DNA of 9,925 nt from Candidatus Hydrogenedentota bacterium (lineage in GTDB: Bacteria; Hydrogenedentota; Hydrogenedentia; Hydrogenedentales; SLHB01): contig JAFGTL010000682.1 in assembly GCA_016934125.1 (NCBI GenBank), forward strand, positions 1 to 9,925, in the 5' to 3' direction. Under the pieces are notes generated by a model. The model searched no databases and was not told the DNA's origin. It worked only from the letters and a program-made list of their open reading frames with translations. Positions 1 to 6,310 of this stretch are shown in pieces. Both the position numbers and the translations under genes were made by a program. How positions within the stretch are numbered: the first letter of the stretch is position 1; each line of letters opens with the position of its first letter.

Positions 1-1731
1 GCCCTCGGCGAAGGCCCGCGCGCATCCGCGGCAGACGTTGGCGATCTCCCGCTCCAGGTTCCGCACGCCCGCCTCGCGCGTGTACGCCCCGATGATTCTC
101 CGCAGCGCGGCCGGCGTGAACGTCAGCTTCTTCGCCGGGATTCCATGGGCATCCAGTTGCCGCGGCACCAGGTACCGCTTCGCGATGTTCAGCTTCTCCA
201 CGAGCGTGTATCCGGGGATCTCGATGATCTCCATGCGATCGCGCAACGCCCACGGAATCGTGTCGAGGACATTGGCCGTCGCGATGAACATGGCCTTCGA
301 CAGATCGAAGGGCACGTTCAAATAGTGATCCGAAAACGTGTCGTTCTGGGCGGGATCGAGCACTTCGAGCAGGGCCGACGACGGATCCCCCCGAAAATCC
401 GAACCCACCTTGTCGATTTCGTCAAGCATGAACACCGGATTGCTCGACTGGGCCTTCCGGATGCTTTGGATGATGCGGCCCGGCAGCGCGCCCACGTAGG
501 TCTTTCGGTGCCCCCGGATCTCCGCTTCATCCCGCATGCCGCCCAACGACATCCGCGTGAACTTCCGGCCCAGCGCCCGCGCGATCGAGCGGCCCAGCGA
601 CGTCTTCCCGACCCCCGGCGGGCCCACGAAACACAGAATCGGCCCGGCCGCGTCCGGCTTCAGCTTCCGCACCGCCAGATACTCGAGGATCCGGTTCTTC
701 ACCTTATCGAGGCCATAGTGATCCTCGTTCAGGATCTTCTCGGCCTCGCCGATATCCAGGCGGTCCTTGGTGGTCACGTTCCACGGTAGCTCGACAATCC
801 AGTCCAGATACGTCGTGATGACGTGGTACTCGGCACTGGCCTCATTCATCTGGCCGAGCCGGTTCAGTTCGCGCGTCGCCTCCTTGCGCACCTCTTCGGG
901 CAGGAGCAGCGCCTCGATTTTCTTGCGGTACTCGTCGACCTCGGCCTGGCCTTCCTGGCCCTCGCCGAGTTCCTCCTGGATCGCCTTCAACTGCTGCCGC
1001 AGGAAGAACTGCCGCTGCCCCTCGTCGATCGAGCTCTTCACGTCGCTCTGGATCTTCGCGGACAACTCAAGCAGGTCCACCTCCCGCGCCAGCGAGAAGA
1101 TCAGGCGTTCCAGCCGCTCCTTGTGATCCAGCGTCGCGAGGATCTTCTGCTTCTCCTGGAGCGGGATGTTCAGATTGCTGGCCACCAGATCCGCCAGGAA
1201 CCCCGCCTCGTCGATCCCGTCGATCACGGCCTGGGCGCCGTCGGGGATATTGGGCGACAGATGGATCAGGCGCGCCATCTGCACCTTCACGGCCGTCACC
1301 AACGGCGCCAGTTCCTCCGGATCCGCCTGGGGCTCGTCGAGGGGCTTCAACCGCACCACCAGATACGGCTCCCGCTGCACCGTGCCCATCACCCGGAACC
1401 GCTTAAGCGCCTGGATCACCACGTTCACGGTGCCGTCGGGCACGTGCTGAAGCTGCAGGATCCGGCCCACCGTGCCCACCTCGAATGCGCTATCCAGCCC
1501 GTTCTTGCCCTCCTCCTCCGGCTCCTTCTGCGTCACCAACGCGACGAGCCGATGCTGTTGCATGGCCGCATCGTCGACGAGTTGCTTCTCCGCGGGGCTC
1601 GTGATCCGCAGCGGCGACACCGACATGGGAAACACCACCTGGTTGGTCAGTACAAGCAGCGGCAAGGCCTCGGGAATCTCGGATCCCTCCGAGCCCGGGG
1701 GCTGGGGAACCGGCAAGTCATTCGAGCCCAT
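1..1731 (-). CDS. lon: ATP-dependent Lon protease, N-terminal 577 residues (3' end outside window)
   Basis: Lon is a cytosolic AAA+ serine protease that unfolds and degrades damaged and regulatory proteins. The visible part has the N-terminal substrate-binding LON domain (about residues 20-215), a helical linker, and the AAA+ module. Walker A is GPPGVGKT at residues 370-377 and Walker B with DEIDK at 437-441. These lie slightly further along than in E. coli Lon because of a Pro/Gly/Glu-rich N-terminal extension of about 20 residues. The Ser/Lys protease domain lies beyond base 1, so its integrity cannot be judged. The ATG at 1731-1729 is preceded by GGAGGAGG at 1743-1736, and it overlaps the stop codon of the upstream Hsp20 gene (TGATG). 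This suggests translational coupling, so that the holdase and the protease are made together. No frameshift or lost motif is seen in this part. Confidence 0.96.
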   Translation of the reverse strand, partial: MGSNDLPVPQPPGSEGSEIPEALPLLVLTNQVVFPMSVSPLRITSPAEKQLVDDAAMQQHRLVALVTQKEPEEEGKNGLDSAFEVGTVGRILQLQHVPDGTVNVVIQALKRFRVMGTVQREPYLVVRLKPLDEPQADPEELAPLVTAVKVQMARLIHLSPNIPDGAQAVIDGIDEAGFLADLVASNLNIPLQEKQKILATLDHKERLERLIFSLAREVDLLELSAKIQSDVKSSIDEGQRQFFLRQQLKAIQEELGEGQEGQAEVDEYRKKIEALLLPEEVRKEATRELNRLGQMNEASAEYHVITTYLDWIVELPWNVTTKDRLDIGEAEKILNEDHYGLDKVKNRILEYLAVRKLKPDAAGPILCFVGPPGVGKTSLGRSIARALGRKFTRMSLGGMRDEAEIRGHRKTYVGALPGRIIQSIRKAQSSNPVFMLDEIDKVGSDFRGDPSSALLEVLDPAQNDTFSDHYLNVPFDLSKAMFIATANVLDTIPWALRDRMEIIEIPGYTLVEKLNIAKRYLVPRQLDAHGIPAKKLTFTPAALRRIIGAYTREAGVRNLEREIANVCRGCARAFAEG

Positions 1732-2159
1732 CAGGCCTCCTCCGGGGGCTCTTGCTCCCCGCCATCGGTCAATGGCCCCGCCGCATGTGGAATCTCGATC
1801 ACCAGGTAGCCATCCTCGTACTGAGCCCGGATCTGCTCATCCTTCGAGCCGGGCGGCAACTGCAACCACCGCGCAAAGTGCCCGTATGGGATCTCCATCT
1901 GATGCACATGACGCGTCCCGTCCGGCACCCGCGTCGGCCGCACGCCCGACACCTTGAGCACGCCCCCGTCGACCACTACCGAAATCTGATCCTTGTCTAC
2001 GCCGGGGAGTTCCACCACGACCACCACCCCGTCCTCGCGCTCGTACACGTCCACCGGCGGCTGCCACGTCGTGGACGGCAAGTGGCCCGTCCGGCCGCCC
2101 CCGTGCATGTTGCCGAGCACGGAGTACATCCGCGATACGTAGTACTCGAAGTGTCGCAT
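1731..2159 (-). CDS. Small heat-shock protein, Hsp20/alpha-crystallin family
   Basis: This 142-residue ATP-independent holdase would bind unfolding proteins in the cytosol. The alpha-crystallin domain spans about residues 33-125. It includes the ELPGV segment (50-54), the strand LKVSG (68-72) and the closing family signature YEDGYLVIEIP (114-124). The acidic tail after residue 126 has no obvious I/V-x-I/V motif, which in many family members docks onto neighbouring subunits, so oligomer assembly may differ from the norm. I chose ATG 2159 because GAGGGCGAGG lies just upstream. A longer frame opens at 2300, but it would run through the candidate promoter, and its extra 47 residues look unlike the family. 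The stop overlaps the lon start, so this is the first gene of a two-gene proteostasis operon. Confidence 0.93.
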   Translation of the reverse strand: MRHFEYYVSRMYSVLGNMHGGGRTGHLPSTTWQPPVDVYEREDGVVVVVELPGVDKDQISVVVDGGVLKVSGVRPTRVPDGTRHVHQMEIPYGHFARWLQLPPGSKDEQIRAQYEDGYLVIEIPHAAGPLTDGGEQEPPEEA

Positions 2160-2191
2160 GGCCTCGCCCTCGACTTGTAAGGTATCGGCCG

Positions 2192-2221
2192 AGTATAGCC
2201 CCGCTTTCAGGATTGAAGCAA
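2192..2221 (-). promoter_or_regulatory. Candidate promoter of the hsp20-lon operon
   Basis: On the minus strand TTGCTT (2221-2216) and TATACT (2197-2192) are separated by 18 bases, giving a leader of about 25 bases before the hsp20 ATG. The -10 matches the sigma-70 consensus at 5 of 6 positions and the -35 at only 3 of 6. I found no CIRCE inverted repeat and no HspR-type repeat, so heat control, if any, is not explained by those repressors. Its -35 overlaps that of the divergent promoter. Confidence 0.5.
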
Positions 2222-2242
2222 GGCATGGCCGGTTTCTATAAT
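2213..2242 (+). promoter_or_regulatory. Candidate sigma-70-like promoter of the glycosyltransferase gene
   Basis: TTGAAG (2213-2218) and a perfect TATAAT (2237-2242) are separated by 18 bases. Transcription would begin near 2249-2250. This rules out the ATG at 2241 as the start for this transcript, because it lies inside the -10 box. The -35 shares three bases with the -35 of the opposite promoter. Confidence 0.6.
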
Positions 2243-2303
2243 GGGCCTGCCCAGGTTCTGCCGGCTGCGGATGCGCCAAACGGGGGATAGGAATCGACAT
2301 GTC

Positions 2304-2990
2304 GTGAGGGCCGTTGTCGTCATACCGACTTACAACGAAGCGGACAATATCGAGCCGCTAATCCGCGCGATCCAGCATTCCGCCCCCGGCACGGACGTCG
2401 TGGTCGTCGACGACGGATCCCCCGACGGCACCGCCGCCCTCGCCCGCGCCCTCGACGGCGTCCACGTCATCGAGCGCCCCGCCAAACTCGGCCTCGGCAC
2501 CGCCTACATCGCCGGATTCACCTACGCCATCGAACGGGGCTACGATCGCATCGGCGGCATGGACGCCGACTTCAGCCACGATCCCGCCGTGCTGCCCGCC
2601 CTCTTCGCCCTGCTCGATACCTGTGACATCGGCATCGGCGCCCGCTACGTTCCCCGGGGCGGCACCCGCAACTGGGGCTTCCATCGCCGCGCCCTGAGCC
2701 GGATCGCCAACCTTGTCGCCCGCCTCATGCTCGCCATGCCCGCCCACGACGTCACATCCGGCTACCGCTGCTACCGCCGCGAGGTGCTCGAGTCCATCCA
2801 CCTCGACTCCCTGAAATCCCAAGGCTACGCGTTCCTCGTCGAACTCCTCTACCGGGCCTTCAAGCAGGGCGCAACCATCGGCGAAACCCCCATCATCTTC
2901 GAGGATCGCCGCCACGGCGTCTCGAAAATCAACAAATCCGAGATCTGGCGCGGCATCACCAACCTGTTCCGTCTCCGGTTCAGGCCCTGA
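2304..2990 (+). CDS. Family 2 glycosyltransferase, polyprenyl-phosphate mannose synthase (DPM1)-like
   Basis: This protein probably transfers a sugar from a nucleotide donor (GDP-mannose in the best-known relatives) to a polyprenyl phosphate at the cytosolic face of the inner membrane. Counting from the GTG at 2304, VVVIPTYNEADN opens the fold (residues 4-15). The nucleotide-binding DDGSPDGT is at 36-43, the metal-binding MDADFSHDP at 86-94, SGYRCYRR at 152-159, and the family's FEDRRHGVSK at 199-208. At 228 residues it has the catalytic domain only, without the C-terminal membrane segments of the larger bacterial type. GTG 2304 puts the family motif at residue 4, as in relatives, with AGGA at 2289-2292 upstream. 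An ATG at 2271 would add 11 residues and is possible. Sugar specificity cannot be read from sequence. Confidence 0.88.
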   Translation: MRAVVVIPTYNEADNIEPLIRAIQHSAPGTDVVVVDDGSPDGTAALARALDGVHVIERPAKLGLGTAYIAGFTYAIERGYDRIGGMDADFSHDPAVLPALFALLDTCDIGIGARYVPRGGTRNWGFHRRALSRIANLVARLMLAMPAHDVTSGYRCYRREVLESIHLDSLKSQGYAFLVELLYRAFKQGATIGETPIIFEDRRHGVSKINKSEIWRGITNLFRLRFRP

Positions 2991-3014
2991 TCCCGCCCCC
3001 GTCCGCACAAAAAG

Positions 3015-3044
3015 CTGGCAAATTCGCCGCAGAAGCGGCATAAT
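3015..3044 (+). promoter_or_regulatory. Candidate promoter of the CBS gene with an inverted repeat in its spacer
   Basis: CTGGCA (3015-3020) and CATAAT (3039-3044) are 18 bases apart and match the consensus at 4 and 5 of 6 positions. The spacer contains a perfect inverted repeat, GCCGC (3026-3030), loop AGAA, GCGGC (3035-3039), running up to the -10 box. It could be an operator. It could also be the transcript end of the glycosyltransferase gene, though no T-run follows. Confidence 0.4.
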
Positions 3045-3123
3045 CCAACGAGCAGTATGCACGGACTCTGCAGCCGCAACACCGGGCCGCACCGCGCGCC
3101 CGAGATCGAGAAAGGGGGTTGCG

Positions 3124-3525
3124 TTGTTCAAGGCCGGCAGCGTAATGACCAAAGACGTCGTGACCGTCACCCCAGACTGCCCCATCATGGAAGCCATGCG
3201 ACTCCTCGTGCACCACGGCCTCACCGGCCTGCCCGTCGTGTCCGGCGATGGCCAGCTTCTGGGCATTCTCTCCGAGAAGGACATGCTGCGGCTTCTCTAC
3301 GAGAAACCCGTCGGCGATGCCTCCGTCGAGGAGTTCATGACGCGCGATGTGGTCTCGTTCGATGAAAACGACAATCTCATCGACATCTGTGAGTGCCTGA
3401 TTGCGAACCAGTTCAGGCGCGTGCCCATCCTGTCGAGCGGAAAGCTCGCCGGCATCATCAGCCGGGGCGATATCATCCGGTGTATTCTCAAGGCGCGCAA
3501 GGCCGATGCGCCGCCCGAAGGGTGA
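3124..3525 (+). CDS. Stand-alone CBS-domain-pair protein
   Basis: A 133-residue protein made almost wholly of two CBS domains (about residues 7-62 and 72-128), forming one Bateman module. Each repeat has the expected end motif: GILSEKD at 47-53 and GIISRGD at 110-116, where the Ser and Asp usually contact the ribose and phosphate of an adenine nucleotide. Such modules sense AMP, ATP, NAD or AdoMet, often by acting on a partner protein. No catalytic domain is attached. The start is TTG 3124, supported by AAAGGGGG at 3111-3118 with a 5-base gap; no better ATG is in frame before the first CBS motif. It lies 212 bases upstream of the SpeD-like gene, whose substrate would be AdoMet. A sensory link is conceivable but unproven. 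Confidence 0.9.
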   Translation: MFKAGSVMTKDVVTVTPDCPIMEAMRLLVHHGLTGLPVVSGDGQLLGILSEKDMLRLLYEKPVGDASVEEFMTRDVVSFDENDNLIDICECLIANQFRRVPILSSGKLAGIISRGDIIRCILKARKADAPPEG

Positions 3526-3584
3526 GTCGGATCCTGGCGGCCCGGCCCGAAACCGGGGAGGGACTTCTGCGGACGAGAAAGTTC

Positions 3585-3613
3585 TTGATCTTCGTGGCGT
3601 ATTCGCCTAATAT
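3585..3613 (+). promoter_or_regulatory. Candidate promoter of the polyamine cassette
   Basis: TTGATC (3585-3590) and TAATAT (3608-3613) are 17 bases apart, each matching the consensus at 4 of 6 positions. A transcript from here would have a leader of about 115 bases. In it CCCTCT (3679-3684) could pair with GGAGGG (3724-3729), the ribosome-binding site of the next gene, through five Watson-Crick pairs and one G-U pair. The rest of the 212-base gap (3526-3737) holds a weak CCGGG hairpin at 3541-3557 and nothing else I can support. Confidence 0.4.
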
Positions 3614-3737
3614 ACCGCGCCTCACGAAGTAGGCGGATCGGGAACACAGTGGTCGCGCCGGCCCCAAGCATACAACCTCCCTCTCCCAGGGACGTTCGAG
3701 CGTAAGGCGGCCCAGATTTCGCAGGAGGGTTTATGAG

Positions 3738-4139
3738 TTGCACAAGGGCAAACACCTACTGATCGACTGTCGCCACGTTGCACGCGAACTGTGCCTTGAC
3801 GACAAACGCATGCTCCAAGTCATGGCGCGGGCCGCGGAACGGGCAGGTTCCACGGTCATCTCTCAAATCCGCTACAAGTTCGGTAGCGACTCTCCCCCGG
3901 GTTTTGCAGCGCTCGTCATGCTCGATGAGAGCCATTGTTCTGCGCACACCTATGCGGATCTGGGGCTTGTCGCCATGGACATCTTCACCTGTGGCACCAC
4001 CGAGCCGCGCGACGTGCTCCGCTACATGCGTGAACAGGTGGATCTCGGCGATGTCTCGATTCGAGAGGTGACGCGCTTCAACCTGGCATCCGATCTCGCT
4101 GGGCGGGCGGTGTCATCCGGAACGCTCGCTACAGTGTAG
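3738..4139 (+). CDS. speD: S-adenosylmethionine decarboxylase-family pyruvoyl enzyme (class 1B SpeD-like)
   Basis: Family members self-cleave before a serine to make a pyruvoyl cofactor, then usually decarboxylate AdoMet for spermidine synthesis. This 133-residue protein has the expected short bacterial length. The cleavage motif is DESHCSAH (63-70), with Glu64-Ser65 the scissile pair and His70 the processing histidine. FTCG at 83-86 supplies Cys85, the proton donor. By memory of the Thermotoga enzyme (Ser63, His68, Cys83) the offset is +2, and on that alignment its Ser55 corresponds to Ala57 here. The substrate is therefore uncertain: some SpeD homologues are reported to decarboxylate arginine or ornithine instead. 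The start is TTG 3738, 8 bases after AGGAGGG (3723-3729). A nearer ATG at 3733 is out of frame and ends after nine codons. The gene opens a three-gene polyamine cassette. Confidence 0.88.
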   Translation: MHKGKHLLIDCRHVARELCLDDKRMLQVMARAAERAGSTVISQIRYKFGSDSPPGFAALVMLDESHCSAHTYADLGLVAMDIFTCGTTEPRDVLRYMREQVDLGDVSIREVTRFNLASDLAGRAVSSGTLATV

Positions 4140-4163
4140 GCCTTGATCACGGGGCATTTGGCC

Positions 4164-5252
4164 ATGTCAACTCGTCGCCTTCATGACGGGCGCACCGATG
4201 GACTGGTGCCGCTGGAGAGTCTTGATCTCGAGTCGATCGACTCCTTTGCGGCCCTGGTGCGCGCCATGGGCAAAACGGCATTCGGGGGCCGGCAACTCGG
4301 CCGCGCCCTCGATATCCTGCTCACGATGGCACGCGATCCCGGGTGCACCGTCGTGCTCACCCTTTCCGGGGCGATGACCGTTGCCAAGCAGGGCGCCATG
4401 ATCTGCGACATGATCGATCGCGGGCTCGTGAACGCCATCGTCGCAACCGGCGCGCTCATGGCCCACGGCCTTACCGAATCCATCGGACTGACCCACTACG
4501 CCGTCGAGCCCGACGCCGACGATGCGGCCCTGTTCCAGAAGGGATACAACCGCATCTACGACACGCTCGAGATGGAGGCGAACCTCAACGACGTCGCCGA
4601 ACTCGTCGGCTCCGTGATTGAGTCCGGGGCACCCGATGACGGCGTGTGGTCTTCCGCGCGATTCTGCCGGGCCCTCGGCCGCCGACTCGACGAACTCGAG
4701 CAGGGGCCCGGCATTCTCCGGAGCGCGTGGCGGCGCGGCGTGCCCGTGTTCATCCCGGCCTTCACGGACAGCGAGATGGGGCTGGATTTCTCGACCTCGG
4801 CCATGTCCGCCGCGTTGCGCGCCATGCACCGCGAGCCGGGCTCGCCGGCCCTTGCGCCCGGGGACGTGTTCGCGGCGGTGCCTTCCTACAACCCCTTTCT
4901 CGACCTCCAGGAATACGCCCGCCTCATCGGCGCGGCCGAGCGCCTCGGCATCGTCACGATCGGCGGGGGCGTGCCCCGCAATTGGGCGCAGCAAGTCGCG
5001 CCCTACTATGACATCACCGCCGCCCGCCTCGGCATCGACCTCCCGGAACCGCGGTTCCGTTACGGCGTTCGGATCTGCCCCGAGCCCGTTCACTGGGGCG
5101 GGCTGTCCGGCTGCACCTATTCCGAGGGCGTGAGCTGGGGCAAGTTCGTCCCGACCGCCGAGGGCGGCAGATACGCCGAAGTCTACGCCGACGCTACGCT
5201 GGTGTGGCCGGTGTTGATGAAGGCCGTTTTCGAGGAACTCGACAGCCCATGA
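4164..5252 (+). CDS. speY: Deoxyhypusine-synthase-like protein (probable homospermidine/polyamine synthase)
   Basis: Deoxyhypusine synthase moves the aminobutyl group of spermidine onto a lysine of eIF5A. Bacteria lack eIF5A, and their homologues are thought to use putrescine or similar amines as acceptor, giving homospermidine. This 362-residue protein has the NAD-binding fold with TGALMAHGL near residue 95, AFTDSEMGLDF near 199-209, GGGVPRNWAQQ at 267-277, and EGVSWGK at 321-327. The last motif carries Lys327, equivalent to the imine-forming Lys329 of the human enzyme, plus Glu321 and Trp325. Human Asp243 aligns with Leu, and the HH motif of the eukaryotic enzyme is replaced by NW, as in the bacterial branch. 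ATG 4164 is chosen for GGGG at 4151-4154; TTG 4143 is an alternative. It lies 24 bases after speD and overlaps speB by ATGA. Confidence 0.9.
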   Translation: MSTRRLHDGRTDGLVPLESLDLESIDSFAALVRAMGKTAFGGRQLGRALDILLTMARDPGCTVVLTLSGAMTVAKQGAMICDMIDRGLVNAIVATGALMAHGLTESIGLTHYAVEPDADDAALFQKGYNRIYDTLEMEANLNDVAELVGSVIESGAPDDGVWSSARFCRALGRRLDELEQGPGILRSAWRRGVPVFIPAFTDSEMGLDFSTSAMSAALRAMHREPGSPALAPGDVFAAVPSYNPFLDLQEYARLIGAAERLGIVTIGGGVPRNWAQQVAPYYDITAARLGIDLPEPRFRYGVRICPEPVHWGGLSGCTYSEGVSWGKFVPTAEGGRYAEVYADATLVWPVLMKAVFEELDSP

Positions 5253-6175
5253 ACACCGTGAGTCCTGCGACGCCTCTCTCGCCGCCGCGGAACTTCCTCG
5301 GGCTTCCGCCGGACGACGCCGATGCCCGAACGGCCGGCGTCATCGTCTTGCCTGTCCCGTTCGAGGAGACCTCGACGTTCGGACACGGGAGCCGGCGAGG
5401 CCCCGAGGCCGTCATCGCCGCGTCGAACGAACTCGAACTCTACGACGCCGTCCTGAATGTCGAGCCCTACCGGGTGGCCGGCGGCATCGCCACGCTTTCG
5501 CCCATGAACCTCGACGGCTGCGACGGACAGGCCGTCGCCGACCGCCTCCGCGAGGCCGTGGCCGGCTGGCTCGTGAAAGACAGGCTCGTGATCGTGCTCG
5601 GCGGCGAACACACCTCCGTCGTCGGCGCCATTCACGCACACGCCGATGCGTACGAGGATCTTACCGTCATCCAACTCGACGCCCACAGCGACCTCCGCCC
5701 CGAGTACCTCGGGAGCCCGTGGAACCACGCCTGTGCCATGGCGCGTGTCCTCGATTTTCACCCCGACCTCGTCCAGGTCGGCATCCGGAGCCAGGCCCAG
5801 GAAGAGCGCGCCATCGCCGGCGCCCGTAACCTTCAAGTGTTCTTCGCGCACCACATTCACCGGAGCAAGGATTGGATTGCCGATGTGATCGCGGCATCGA
5901 ATCGGAACGTGTACGTGACAATCGACTGCGACGTGCTGGATCCATCCATCATGCCGGCCACGGGCACGCCCGAGCCGGACGGCCTCACCTGGCCGCAGAT
6001 CGATGCCCTTCTGGCGCGCCTCTGTGTCGATCGCAATGTGGTCGGATTCGACGTGTCCGAACTCGCTCCGATTCCCGGCGTGATGCATCCGGAATTCACG
6101 ATCGCAAAACTCATCTACCGCTTCATCGGCTACCGCTGTCCCTGCCGACACCGGTTTCAGGAGCAAGGGGGATGA
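5249..6175 (+). CDS. speB: Agmatinase-family ureohydrolase (SpeB-like)
   Basis: Ureohydrolases use two manganese ions to split guanidino compounds into urea and an amine; agmatinase turns agmatine into putrescine. All metal-ligand motifs are present in this 308-residue protein: GGEH with His121, DAHSD with Asp144, His146 and Asp148, and DCDVLDPS with Asp226 and Asp228. GTPEPDG at 239-245 and the SELAP segment at 270-274 are also family hallmarks. The length is typical. The start ATG 5249 overlaps the upstream stop (ATGA), so translation is probably coupled to the DHS-like gene. The neighbours favour agmatinase over arginase, formiminoglutamase or guanidinobutyrase, but substrate choice within the family cannot be proved from these motifs. 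The C-terminal tail is Cys/His/Arg-rich (CPCRHR, 297-302), which is unusual and of unknown meaning. Confidence 0.88.
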   Translation: MNTVSPATPLSPPRNFLGLPPDDADARTAGVIVLPVPFEETSTFGHGSRRGPEAVIAASNELELYDAVLNVEPYRVAGGIATLSPMNLDGCDGQAVADRLREAVAGWLVKDRLVIVLGGEHTSVVGAIHAHADAYEDLTVIQLDAHSDLRPEYLGSPWNHACAMARVLDFHPDLVQVGIRSQAQEERAIAGARNLQVFFAHHIHRSKDWIADVIAASNRNVYVTIDCDVLDPSIMPATGTPEPDGLTWPQIDALLARLCVDRNVVGFDVSELAPIPGVMHPEFTIAKLIYRFIGYRCPCRHRFQEQGG

Positions 6176-6193
6176 ATCAGAACGGATGCCACC

Positions 6194-6239
6194 GCCGTGC
6201 CCGGCGCGGCGCCCCCGCCGTGCTCGGCGCGGCGCCCCC
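6194..6239. repeat. Two tandem copies of a 23-bp GC-rich unit
   Basis: Bases 6194-6216 and 6217-6239 are direct repeats with one mismatch (C against T at the eighth position). Each unit starts GCCGTGC and ends GGCGCGGCGCCCCC. They lie in the 135-base gap between speB and the acidic-protein gene. Each holds a GGCGCC palindrome. Confidence 0.85.
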
Positions 6240-6250
6240 TGCGACGCCGC

Positions 6251-6268
6251 CTCGGCCGAAGGGCCGAG
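6251..6268 (+). other. Hairpin after the polyamine cassette
   Basis: CTCGGCC (6251-6257) and GGCCGAG (6262-6268) form a perfect 7-bp stem with a GAAG loop. No T-run follows, so it is not a standard terminator. It may protect or attenuate the cassette transcript, or structure the leader of the next gene. Confidence 0.5.
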
Positions 6269-6310
6269 TGTCCCATACGAAACATGGCTTGTAGGAGAAG
6301 GAACTGCGAC

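Noticed and set aside
823..1809. Long plus-strand open frame of 328 codons antisense to lon
   Set aside because: It mirrors lon, is rich in Leu/Arg/His typical of an antisense frame in GC-rich DNA, and lacks any family motif. Lon on the other strand is unambiguous.
2241..2303. ATG at 2241 as the glycosyltransferase start
   Set aside because: This ATG overlaps the TATAAT box of the likely promoter, and the added residues do not resemble the family's N-terminus.
2160..2303. CIRCE, HspR or sigma-32 control elements before hsp20
   Set aside because: I looked for the TTAGCACTC/GAGTGCTAA repeat, HspR-type repeats and a sigma-32-like box and saw none convincing.
2358..3284. Minus-strand open frame of 308 codons over the glycosyltransferase
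   Set aside because: Ala/Gly/Val/Asp-rich shadow of a clear GT2 gene; it also runs across the next promoter region.
3541..3557. CCCGG/CCGGG hairpin as terminator of the CBS gene
   Set aside because: Only five base pairs, a 7-base loop and no T-run; such pairs arise often by chance in GC-rich DNA.
6172..6294. Forty-codon frame starting ATGA on the speB stop codon
   Set aside because: It crosses the GC-rich tandem repeat, has Ala/Pro/Arg low-complexity content, and its purine-rich stretch touches the ATG, too close for a normal ribosome-binding site.
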